Assembly (NCBI RefSeq): GCF_003207855.1
Contig: NZ_NKTZ01000008.1
Span: forward strand, 1-64,000
Direction of reading: 5' to 3'
DNA length: 64,000 nucleotides
From: Komagataeibacter rhaeticus
GTDB taxonomy: Bacteria > Pseudomonadota > Alphaproteobacteria > Acetobacterales > Acetobacteraceae
Shown here: positions 9,745-17,310 of the stretch, in pieces
Layout: the number at the start of each line of letters is the position of its first letter
How positions within the stretch are numbered: the stretch's first letter is position 1
Program-made: the position numbers and the translations under genes
The notes under the pieces: generated by a model
Database searches by the model: none
What the model was told of the DNA's origin: nothing
What the model saw: the letters and a program-made list of their open reading frames with translations, nothing else

Positions 9745-11352
9745 ATGTCAGAACAGCACCCCTCCCTTATCTCGCCCCTTCCCAAGTCCTGGCCGTTCGA
9801 GGAGGCGGCGAAACTCGCGGCCCATGTGGGCGGGCGCGAGGTGACGCCGTCCCGTCCCGCCCTGCTGGAAACCGGCTATGGCCCGTCCGGCCTGCCCCAT
9901 ATCGGCACGTTTGGCGAGGTGGCGCGCACGTCATGGGTGCGGCAGGCCTTCACGAAGCTGACCGGCCTGCCCACGCGGCTGCTGGCGTTTTCCGATGATA
10001 TGGACGCCCTGCGCAAGGTGCCGGAAAATGTGCCCAACCAGGACATGCTGCGCCAGTATATCGGCAAGCCGCTGTCGCGGGTGCCCGACCCGTTCGGCAC
10101 GCATGACTCCTTTGCCGCCCACAACAATGCCCGCCTGCGTTCCTTCCTTGACGGGTTCGGGTTTGAATACGAATTCGCCTCCTCCACGCAGTATTACGAA
10201 GGCGGCCGTTTTGATGCGGCCCTGAAGCGCGTGCTGGAAGTGCATGACAAGATCGTGGCGGTGATCGCCCCCACGTTGGGCGAGGAACGGCGCGCAACCT
10301 ATTCCCCCGTCCTGCCCATTCACCCGCGCACCGGCCAGGTCATGCAGGTGAAGATGGATGCGATCGACCCCGTGGCGGGCACGGTGCGCTGGACCGATGA
10401 AGATGGCGAGACGTTCGAGACCCCCGTCACCGGCGGCCACGCCAAGATGCAGTGGAAGGCCGACTGGGCCATGCGCTGGTATGCGCTGGGTGTGGATTAC
10501 GAGATGTCGGGCAAGGACCTGATCGACAGCGTGCGCCTGTCGGGCAGGATCTGCCGCATCCTTGGTGGCCAGCCGCCAGCAGGGCTGACCTATGAGCTGT
10601 TTCTGGACCAGAACGGGCAGAAGATCTCCAAGTCCAGGGGCAATGGCATATCGGTCGAGGAATGGCTGCGCTATGCCCCGGCCGAAAGCCTTGGCCAGTA
10701 CATGTTCAACGCCCCGCAGCGTGCCAAGCGCCTGTTCTTTGACGTGATCCCCAAGGCAACGGATGAATACCTGGCGCATGTGGCCAAGGCCAAGACCCTT
10801 GCCACCGATGATCCGCAGCTTCTGACCAACCCGGCCTGGTTCATCCACAAGGGCCTGATCCCGGCGGATGCGGGCAGCCCCGTCACCTTTGGCATGCTGC
10901 TCAACCTGGCCAGTGTGGCCAATGCCGAGACGCCGGATGTGCTGTGGAAGTTCATCCAGCGTTATGATGCACAGGCCACACCCGAAAGCTGCCCCATGCT
11001 GGCGCGGCTGGTGGAACACGCCATTGTCTATTACGCCGATTTCGTGCGCCCCACGAAGCATTACCGCGCGCCCGATGCGCATGAGCGCCGCGCACTGGCT
11101 GATCTGGCCGAAGCCCTGCGCGGGCTTGAAGGGACGGAGATAACCCCTGATGCCTGCCAGAACCTGGTGTTCGAGATCGGCAAGACCCATGGCTTCGAGC
11201 CGCTGCGGGCATGGTTCGGCTGCCTGTATGAAGTGCTGCTGGGGCAGAAGGAAGGGCCGCGTTTCGGGATTTTTGTAGCCCTGTACGGCGTTGCGGAGAC
11301 CGTGGCCCTGATCGAGGCGGCCCTGACCCGCACCGAAGGAACAGCGGCCTGA
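9745..11352 (+). CDS. lysS: lysyl-tRNA synthetase, class I
   Basis: Charges tRNA-Lys with lysine. The 535-residue product has class I signatures: a HIGH box variant in S-G-L-P-H-I-G-T-F-G-E and a KMSKS variant K-I-S-K-S-R-G-N. Class II LysRS motifs are absent. This is the archaeal-type enzyme that most alphaproteobacteria use instead of the bacterial class II form. It is divergent from the helicase and followed after 10 nt by an mprF-like gene, so the two are probably cotranscribed. Confidence 0.93.
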   Translation: MSEQHPSLISPLPKSWPFEEAAKLAAHVGGREVTPSRPALLETGYGPSGLPHIGTFGEVARTSWVRQAFTKLTGLPTRLLAFSDDMDALRKVPENVPNQDMLRQYIGKPLSRVPDPFGTHDSFAAHNNARLRSFLDGFGFEYEFASSTQYYEGGRFDAALKRVLEVHDKIVAVIAPTLGEERRATYSPVLPIHPRTGQVMQVKMDAIDPVAGTVRWTDEDGETFETPVTGGHAKMQWKADWAMRWYALGVDYEMSGKDLIDSVRLSGRICRILGGQPPAGLTYELFLDQNGQKISKSRGNGISVEEWLRYAPAESLGQYMFNAPQRAKRLFFDVIPKATDEYLAHVAKAKTLATDDPQLLTNPAWFIHKGLIPADAGSPVTFGMLLNLASVANAETPDVLWKFIQRYDAQATPESCPMLARLVEHAIVYYADFVRPTKHYRAPDAHERRALADLAEALRGLEGTEITPDACQNLVFEIGKTHGFEPLRAWFGCLYEVLLGQKEGPRFGIFVALYGVAETVALIEAALTRTEGTAA

Positions 11353-11362
11353 GGGCCAGCCC

Positions 11363-13462
11363 ATGGCTGAACGTCCATCGCAAGCTGACGACCGGCTGCC
11401 GGACGAAGCAGGGCAGTCGGCACCAGGTCCGTCACCCGCGCGGCGCAGGAGCGCGCTGATCCGCCACCTGCCCCACGGGATCGGGCTGCTGCTGCTGGTA
11501 GGGGCTGTGATTGTGGTGCAGCGCGAGGTCCGCAGCCTGCACTGGCATGACATCAGTCTTGCGCTGGCGGCCATTCCCGCCGGCACGTTGTGGGCGGGGG
11601 CGGGCTTTACGCTGCTGTCCTATCTTGTCCTGTCTTTCTATGACTGGCTTGCGGTGCGGCAGGTGGGGTGCAGGCTGGCCTTCCGGCGCACGGCGTTCGC
11701 GGCCTTCTGTTCCTATGTGCTGTCGCACAATCTCGGGTTTTCGGCCATTTCCGGAGCGGCGGTGCGCTTCCGGCTGTATGGCAACTGGGGGCTGAGACCA
11801 TTCCAGGTGGCCCAGATCATCGCCTTCTGCTCGGCCACCTACCTGCTGGGGGCCGCCGTGCTGATCGGTGGCGTGCTCGTGCTGGAACCGGGCACGGTGC
11901 CCTTCATCGGCAATGCGCTGCCCGCCATGGTAATGCGGCTGGCGGGCGTGCTGCTGTGGGGCGGGGTGATCGCCTATGTGGTCATGGGCCATTATGTGAA
12001 CGAGGTGAAGATCTGGCGGTGGCAGATCACCTTCCCCTCATCCGCCATGGCGGTCATGCAGACCGTGGTGGCGGCGCTGGAAGTGGCCGCGACCGCCACG
12101 ATTGCCTACACGTTCCTGCCCGTGACGCCGGGGCTGGATTACGGTACGTTCCTTGCCATCTACATCGCCTCCTACACGGCAGGGCTGGTGGCCAGCGTGC
12201 CCGGCGGGCTTGGGGTATTCGATGGCACCATGATGCTGGCGCTGGGCGCCTATGTACCCGCGACCCGCATCGTGACCGCCATCCTGATCTTCCGGCTGTT
12301 CTACTACATCGTGCCCCTGTTCGTGGCGGGAATCATGTTCGCCGCCCATGAACTGTTCCTGCGCGGTGATGCCGCCCTTGCGCGCAAGGCGGGTGCCCGC
12401 AGTCCGCTGCGCGGGCCGCGCACGGGCCGGGCCAGTCAGGTCATACGGGAAAGCGAGGCCGATTTTTCCGTGGCCGTGGCCACGGGCGCCGTATCACTAT
12501 GTGGGGGGCTGCTGCTGGCGCTGACGCTGCTCGATCCCGAAAACTGGCTCAATGCCGGACGGCTGCAGCCGGTTTTTGCCATGGTGGGGGATTACCTGCT
12601 CTCGCTTGCGGGTGTTGCGCTGATCGGGCTGGGCATTGGCCTCTCGCAACGTGTAACGCTGGCGTGGAAGGCCACGCTGGTCCTGCTGGGCGGTGCCTGC
12701 GCGCTGACCCTGCTGCGTGGCTCCCCCATGGCGGTGCCGGGGCTGCTGCTGCTGGTCTGCATGCTGATCGCGCCCTTCCGCAGTTCCTATTACCGCCATG
12801 CCCGGATCATGAGCGAGCCGCTTTCGTCCCACACCATCGTGTCGCTTGTGCTGCTGATCAGTTCCGTCGTGGTGCTGGTGCTGGCGGGACCGCATGATTC
12901 GGCGGGCGGAAGCTGGTGGGAGATCATGCTGTTTGCCACCCGTCCCGGCATTGCGCAGTGGACGCTGGGGCTGGCGGTCATGTTGGGGCTGGTCATGATC
13001 GTGCGGCTGGTGCGGCCGGGGCGCATCCATGTCCTGCCATGGGACAGCGCCACGCGCGCGCGTTATGGCGCGCTGGACCATGCGCTGGAGGGGCTGGGGC
13101 AGCGCACGCCGCCGCCCGCGGGACTGATACCGGGGGCACGCCGGCAGGCCCTGCTGCCGTTTGTGCGGCTGGGGCCGTACCTGATCGGGCTGGGTGATCC
13201 GGCGGGCAGCATGGATGACTGTGTTTCCACCATCTGGTGGCTGCGTGACCTTGCGGTGCAGGAAGGCTGCCAGCCGGCATTCTGGCGCACGGGCATATGC
13301 CTGCTGCCGGTCTATAACGAACTGGGGCTGACCCCCTGGCCGCTGACGGAAGAGGGCGATCCCAGTCACCCCTGGTTCCTGTGTGCCGCGGCCGATGACC
13401 TGAATATGGTCCGGGCGCTCATGCGCCGGGCCTTCGTGCCAACCGGGCCGGAAAGGGACTGA
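11363..13462 (+). CDS. mprF: MprF-like membrane protein with shortened synthase domain
   Basis: Integral membrane protein of the MprF (lysyl-phosphatidylglycerol flippase/synthase) family. Residues about 30-545 are a long run of membrane segments of the flippase type. From about residue 552 a cytosolic part of only about 148 residues matches the start of the synthase domain (I-G-L-G-D-P-A-G, then the L-P-V-Y-N-E-L-G-L stretch) and stops at residue 699. Typical MprF proteins are about 840-870 residues; the second GNAT-like half, which carries aminoacyl transfer, is missing. No frameshift or continuation is visible before the next gene. The position 10 nt after lysS fits a lysyl-tRNA link, but catalysis here is doubtful; it may be a lipid flippase only. 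Confidence 0.8.
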   Translation: MAERPSQADDRLPDEAGQSAPGPSPARRRSALIRHLPHGIGLLLLVGAVIVVQREVRSLHWHDISLALAAIPAGTLWAGAGFTLLSYLVLSFYDWLAVRQVGCRLAFRRTAFAAFCSYVLSHNLGFSAISGAAVRFRLYGNWGLRPFQVAQIIAFCSATYLLGAAVLIGGVLVLEPGTVPFIGNALPAMVMRLAGVLLWGGVIAYVVMGHYVNEVKIWRWQITFPSSAMAVMQTVVAALEVAATATIAYTFLPVTPGLDYGTFLAIYIASYTAGLVASVPGGLGVFDGTMMLALGAYVPATRIVTAILIFRLFYYIVPLFVAGIMFAAHELFLRGDAALARKAGARSPLRGPRTGRASQVIRESEADFSVAVATGAVSLCGGLLLALTLLDPENWLNAGRLQPVFAMVGDYLLSLAGVALIGLGIGLSQRVTLAWKATLVLLGGACALTLLRGSPMAVPGLLLLVCMLIAPFRSSYYRHARIMSEPLSSHTIVSLVLLISSVVVLVLAGPHDSAGGSWWEIMLFATRPGIAQWTLGLAVMLGLVMIVRLVRPGRIHVLPWDSATRARYGALDHALEGLGQRTPPPAGLIPGARRQALLPFVRLGPYLIGLGDPAGSMDDCVSTIWWLRDLAVQEGCQPAFWRTGICLLPVYNELGLTPWPLTEEGDPSHPWFLCAAADDLNMVRALMRRAFVPTGPERD

Positions 13463-13503
13463 GCCACCATGTGCCATGATCCGTGCAGCAGCAGGCGCAG
13501 GCC

Positions 13504-14232
13504 ATGACGGCACATGCGGGACTGCTGACCCATTTTTCCACCGTGGTGGGGCTGCCCAGCCTGCCGGGTGCCTTTCTCATGGCGTTTCCGGCGCTGTTTT
13601 CCATCGTCAACCCGCTGGGGGCGGCGCTTATTTTCGCGCAGGTTACGGCCGGGCAGTCACGCCGCAACTGTATTGCGCTGGCGCGGCAGGTCGCACTCTA
13701 TTCCGCCGTGCTCATGCTGGCCTCCATCTGGATGGGGGGGCTGGTTCTTTCATTTTTCGGCATTACCATCGACGCTCTGCGTATTGCCGGCGGACTGGTG
13801 GTGGCGGTGCGGGCGTGGTCCCTGCTGCAGGCACCGGAAACGGAGGAAGCCCGCAAGCAGGCCCAGGGCAGCGCGGTGCAGGCCAGCGCCAACATCATGG
13901 GGCAGGCATTCTTTCCCCTGACCATGCCCTTTACCGTTGGCCCCGGCACGATTGCGGTAGCGATTGCCCTGGGGTCCGAAGGGCCGCCGGGGGGCAACCA
14001 TTTCGTGTTCTATGGCGTGCTTTCGCTTGCGGGGCTGCTGGTGGCGGGGATTGTATGGGCCGCCTATACCTATGCCGACCAGCTGCTGTGCCTGCTGGGT
14101 ACCACAGGCACACGCATTGTCTCGCGCCTGGCTGCGCTGATCCTGCTTTCGATCGGGGTACAGATCCTGATCACGGGCGTGCAGGGTGTGATCCTGTCCA
14201 GCGCGCATGCCGTACTGCTCATGGCCAGCTGA
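13504..14232 (+). CDS. MarC family integral membrane protein
   Basis: Six-helix inner-membrane protein of the MarC/YchE/YhgN family, whose function is not established despite the multiple-antibiotic-resistance name. The characteristic early stretch F-P-A-L-F-S-I-V-N-P-L-G-A-A is present, as are the later P-L-T-M-P-F-T-V-G-P-G-T and the closing M-T/L-I-T-G-V-Q-G type helix. I use the ATG at 13504 (242 residues); a GTG at 13483 is equally possible because neither has a strong ribosome site. Only 41 nt separate it from mprF, so it may belong to the same operon. Confidence 0.85.
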   Translation: MTAHAGLLTHFSTVVGLPSLPGAFLMAFPALFSIVNPLGAALIFAQVTAGQSRRNCIALARQVALYSAVLMLASIWMGGLVLSFFGITIDALRIAGGLVVAVRAWSLLQAPETEEARKQAQGSAVQASANIMGQAFFPLTMPFTVGPGTIAVAIALGSEGPPGGNHFVFYGVLSLAGLLVAGIVWAAYTYADQLLCLLGTTGTRIVSRLAALILLSIGVQILITGVQGVILSSAHAVLLMAS

Positions 14233-14278
14233 TCACGGCCTGCGTCCGGCGCGCTGGCGCATTTCTGTAATCATGGAG

Positions 14279-14356
14279 AAGTTTCTGGTGAAGCTTTTTT
14301 CAAAAAGCTTTGAAGAATGCAGCCTTTTTGAAAACAGGTGGCGCCCAGAGACTTTT
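14279..14356 (+). repeat. dispersed structured repeat, copy 2
   Basis: Forward copy between the convergent marC and glycosylase-family genes. Outer arms at 14281-14288 and 14345-14352 pair with one G-U wobble. The first inner hairpin keeps the 20-base palindrome with AAGCTT ends; the second hairpin is degenerate. In one frame it can be read as a short KLFSKS peptide, which I consider meaningless. Confidence 0.8.
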
Positions 14357-14375
14357 ATTGTTGTGGGTCAGGTCT

Positions 14376-14993
14376 TCAGTCCGCAGGCGCGGGCGCAATA
14401 ACAGGTAGTGGCTGGTCTGCCAGAACGGCCTGTACACATGCGCGCAGGGCAGGCAGCACGTCACTGCCAAAACGGGGTGTGCGCCGTTCCCATGCACCGG
14501 TGCGCCATGACGGGTGCGGGAGTGGAAAATAGCGTGGCAGGTAGCGGCGGAAGTCGAGGCAGCGCTCACTGACCCGCCCCTTGCCCAGAATGTGCTGCTG
14601 GGCATACGACCCCACGACAAGGGTCAACCGGATATCAGGCATCTGCGCCATGATGCGGGCCCGCCACTGCGGCGCGCATTCAGGGCGGGGCGGGCAGTCG
14701 CCCCCCTGCGGCAGGCGGCCGGGATAGCACAGGCCCATGGGTACCAGCGCGATCCGGCTTGAATCATAGAATGTGGCCCGGTCTATGCCCATCCACCCGC
14801 GCAGCCGGTCGCCCGAGGCATCATTGAAGGACTGTCCCGTTTCATGCACCCGCGTGCCGGGGGCTTGGCTTGCAATCAGCAGCCGTGCCGTGCGCGAGAC
14901 ATGCAGGACCGGGCGGGGGCCAAGCGGCAGGTGGGCGGCACAGGTCTGGCAGGCGCGGATGGCATCAAGCAGGTCTTGCAGGGTTTCGGCCAT
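14376..14993 (-). CDS. uracil-DNA glycosylase superfamily protein
   Basis: 205-residue member of the uracil-DNA glycosylase superfamily, closest to the family 4/5-like branch (HI_0220.2-type proteins). It has an N-terminal C-x2-C, the motif A-S-Q-A-P-G in place of the usual G-E-A-P-G, the L-V-V-G-S-Y-A-Q strand, and the C-terminal motif L-P-H-P-S-W-R. Full 4Fe-4S ligand spacing of classical family 4 enzymes is not obvious. The general expected role is base excision or related DNA repair, but substrate and activity are unproven. Its stop lies 9 nt after repeat copy 2's flank, and cobB is directly upstream, so the two minus-strand genes may be cotranscribed. Confidence 0.75.
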   Translation of the reverse strand: MAETLQDLLDAIRACQTCAAHLPLGPRPVLHVSRTARLLIASQAPGTRVHETGQSFNDASGDRLRGWMGIDRATFYDSSRIALVPMGLCYPGRLPQGGDCPPRPECAPQWRARIMAQMPDIRLTLVVGSYAQQHILGKGRVSERCLDFRRYLPRYFPLPHPSWRTGAWERRTPRFGSDVLPALRACVQAVLADQPLPVIAPAPAD

Positions 14994-15002
14994 GGTCCAG
15001 CC

Positions 15003-15707
15003 TTACGCCGCCATCAGGTCGTGTGTCCAGATCGGCACGGTGCGGGTGGCCGGCCCCAGAATGACCTGTTCGAACGCGGATGGCCCCTGTGGCGCGTCAA
15101 GGTTGAACAGCATGGTATCCGCATGATCGGCCACGTTCTCCACAAATCCCGCCGCTGGATACACAACGCCGGACGTGCCGATGGCGACAAACAGGTCACA
15201 TGCCGCCAGATGCCGGGCAATGGCGTCCATATGATGGGGCATTTCCCCAAACCATACGATATCGGGCCGTAGCGCGGGCTGGCCGCAATGGGGGCAGGGT
15301 GTGTCGGGATAGCAGTCGGTATGCCATGGCGGGGTGGCATGGCAGTGGGTGCAGCGCAGGCGCAGCAGTTCGCCATGCATGTGAATCACATTCCGGCTGC
15401 CCGCGCGTTCATGCAGGTCGTCTATGTTCTGGGTAACGATGGTGACCTGCCCCTGCCACCGGCCGGTGCGCGCGGCCTGTTCCAGTTCGGCCAGTGCGCG
15501 GTGGGCGGCATTGGGCTGCACGTCGGCCAGCTGGGCCCTTAAACCATTGTAGAATCGATCCACCCGAAGCGGGTCACGCCGGAAGCCCTGGGGCGTGCAG
15601 ATATCCTCGATCCGCTCATGGTTCCATAATCCGTCCGGCCCCCGGAAGGTCTGGAGTCCGGATTCCTGGCTTATGCCCGCGCCGGTCAGTACCACGATGT
15701 GCCGCAT
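15003..15707 (-). CDS. cobB: NAD-dependent protein deacylase (sirtuin)
   Basis: Sir2-family enzyme removing acetyl or succinyl groups from protein lysines using NAD. The first strand V-V-L-T-G-A-G-I-S-Q-E-S-G, T-F-R-G, T-Q-N-I-D-D-L-H and the catalytic H-M-H-G-E-L are all present. A zinc site is formed by C-x2-C and C-x2-C. Start at 15707 gives 234 residues and places the NAD loop at the very N-terminus, as usual; GGAG lies about 11 nt upstream. Class III features (Y and R in the acyl pocket, here R-x-D-R-F-Y) fit CobB. It targets central-metabolism proteins such as acetyl-CoA synthetase in other bacteria. Confidence 0.9.
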   Translation of the reverse strand: MRHIVVLTGAGISQESGLQTFRGPDGLWNHERIEDICTPQGFRRDPLRVDRFYNGLRAQLADVQPNAAHRALAELEQAARTGRWQGQVTIVTQNIDDLHERAGSRNVIHMHGELLRLRCTHCHATPPWHTDCYPDTPCPHCGQPALRPDIVWFGEMPHHMDAIARHLAACDLFVAIGTSGVVYPAAGFVENVADHADTMLFNLDAPQGPSAFEQVILGPATRTVPIWTHDLMAA

Positions 15708-15767
15708 GCTGGAGTGTCTCCGTTCGATAATGGCGTGATGCAGTATGAACAGGGCCCTTAAAACAGG

Positions 15768-15800
15768 AAAGCCGCCATGGGTGGAACCCATGGCGGCTTT
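15768..15800 (-). terminator. hairpin terminator after adhB
   Basis: Perfect 15-bp inverted repeat (15768-15782 with 15786-15800) with a 3-nt loop. Read on the minus strand it follows adhB by 51 nt and is succeeded by a T-rich stretch, as expected for the end of the adh operon. Confidence 0.75.
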
Positions 15801-15850
15801 ACCTGGTCAGCATTCAGGGAAAGGTGGCTCCGGGGAGCCACCCTGCCGCA

Positions 15851-17257
15851 TTACTGCGCGGCGTCCTGACCGGTGTGCGTCTGCGGTGCAAACGTCCAGC
15901 CTGAGCCATAGGGCTGCGGCAGGAAGACCGACCAGCCACTGCTCATGCTGTTCCAGCCCGAGCTGGAAACCGGGGCGCCCGTGTCACGCAGCTTGGTCAC
16001 ATCCGCCGCCGTAACGGTGCCGGGTGCCTTGTTGCCCCAGCTGGTGCGGATGAAGTTGACCACGTCAGCAATCTGCTGGGCGGACAGCGACTTGCTGTAA
16101 CCCGGCATGGCCACTGCGGACGGTGCCCAGTTGCTTGGCGGCAGCACGCCACCATGTGCAATCACGTTCACCAGCGAGGTCGGGTTCTCGGTCACGACAA
16201 CCGGGTTGCCAGCCAGCGGCGGGAACATGCGGGCCACGCCACCACCGTCGTTACGGTGACAGATGGCGCATTCCTTCACATACGTATCGGCACCCGGGAC
16301 ACTGGCGGTGTTACCCGAAGCCAGCATGGTCGCGGTGGACGCATCGTAGGTGTAGTTGCCCTGCGAGGGCGGTACCGGCGGCAGGCTCTTCAGGTACTTC
16401 GCCATGGCATGCAGGTCCGCATCCGTGAAGTACTGGGTGCTCCATGCCACCACGTCACCCATGCCACCGAATACGGCGGAGTGGTCGATACGGCCGGACT
16501 TGAGGAAGGTGTAGATGTCATCCTCGGACCAGCGGCCCAGACCCACGACCGGGTCGTTGCGCAGGCTGGGGGCAACCCAGTTGTCAATCGGGGCGCCACC
16601 GGCCAGGAAGTCAGGCCCACCCTTGGCGTCCAGTGCCTTTTCCTGCATGGCGAAGCCACGCGGGGTATGACAGGCGCCGCAATGGCCCGGACCCGTGACT
16701 AGGTATTCGCCACGCGCCACGTCGGCATCCGTGCCCGGAGCCGGTGTGTAATCCGCCGGCGCGGGCGAGAACATCATACGCCAGATACCCAGGGGCCAGC
16801 GCATGGACAGCGGCCAGGAAATTTCCGGCTGCTTGTCCGGCTGTGCCACCGGCTTCACCCCATGCATGAAATACGCATACAGCGCCTGCATGTCTTCCTT
16901 CGTCATACGGGCGAAGGAAGGATAGGGCATGGCCGGATACAGCGTGGACCCATCCTTGCGGATACCGTGGCGGACGGCTTCATCGAATTCCGCAAACGTA
17001 TAGCGACCGATACCGTAGGTGGGGTCCGGTGTAATGTTTGTGGAATAGATTGTGCCGATGGGGCTCTTGATTTCAAGCCCACCCGCATAAGCCTGACCGT
17101 GGAGGGCGGTATGACACGCTACGCAGTCACCCAGTCGTGCGACATACGCCCCCTTTTCGACTAGCGCGGAGTCGGCACTGGGCGTCTGAGCCAATGCCGT
17201 CCCTGCCAGCAGACTAAACGCTGCCGCGCTGAATGTCACCTTAAGCCTGTTGATCAT
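15851..17257 (-). CDS. adhB: PQQ-dependent alcohol dehydrogenase, triheme cytochrome c subunit
   Basis: Subunit II of the membrane ethanol dehydrogenase of acetic acid bacteria. It takes electrons from AdhA and reduces ubiquinone on the periplasmic side of the membrane. There are three CxxCH sites (C-V-A-C-H, C-G-A-C-H, C-A-I-C-H) and a signal peptide ending T-A-L-A-Q. The start at 17257 gives M-I-N-R-L-K and 468 residues, as I recall for the Komagataeibacter protein; an earlier in-frame ATG would add five residues. The C-terminal segment rich in Ser, Trp and Gly is the likely membrane-binding part. It lies 53 nt after adhA in the same operon. The small adhS subunit is not here; it is usually unlinked. 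Confidence 0.96.
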   Translation of the reverse strand: MINRLKVTFSAAAFSLLAGTALAQTPSADSALVEKGAYVARLGDCVACHTALHGQAYAGGLEIKSPIGTIYSTNITPDPTYGIGRYTFAEFDEAVRHGIRKDGSTLYPAMPYPSFARMTKEDMQALYAYFMHGVKPVAQPDKQPEISWPLSMRWPLGIWRMMFSPAPADYTPAPGTDADVARGEYLVTGPGHCGACHTPRGFAMQEKALDAKGGPDFLAGGAPIDNWVAPSLRNDPVVGLGRWSEDDIYTFLKSGRIDHSAVFGGMGDVVAWSTQYFTDADLHAMAKYLKSLPPVPPSQGNYTYDASTATMLASGNTASVPGADTYVKECAICHRNDGGGVARMFPPLAGNPVVVTENPTSLVNVIAHGGVLPPSNWAPSAVAMPGYSKSLSAQQIADVVNFIRTSWGNKAPGTVTAADVTKLRDTGAPVSSSGWNSMSSGWSVFLPQPYGSGWTFAPQTHTGQDAAQ

Positions 17258-17310
17258 TATGTTCACCATCATGCGTCGCGTCGATGCGAAAAATTGTCAA
17301 AACCGGGAGA

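Noticed and set aside
15768-15800. Perfect 15-bp palindrome as a regulatory operator of cobB
   Set aside because: Position 51 nt after adhB, tiny loop and T-rich downstream on the minus strand fit a terminator better.
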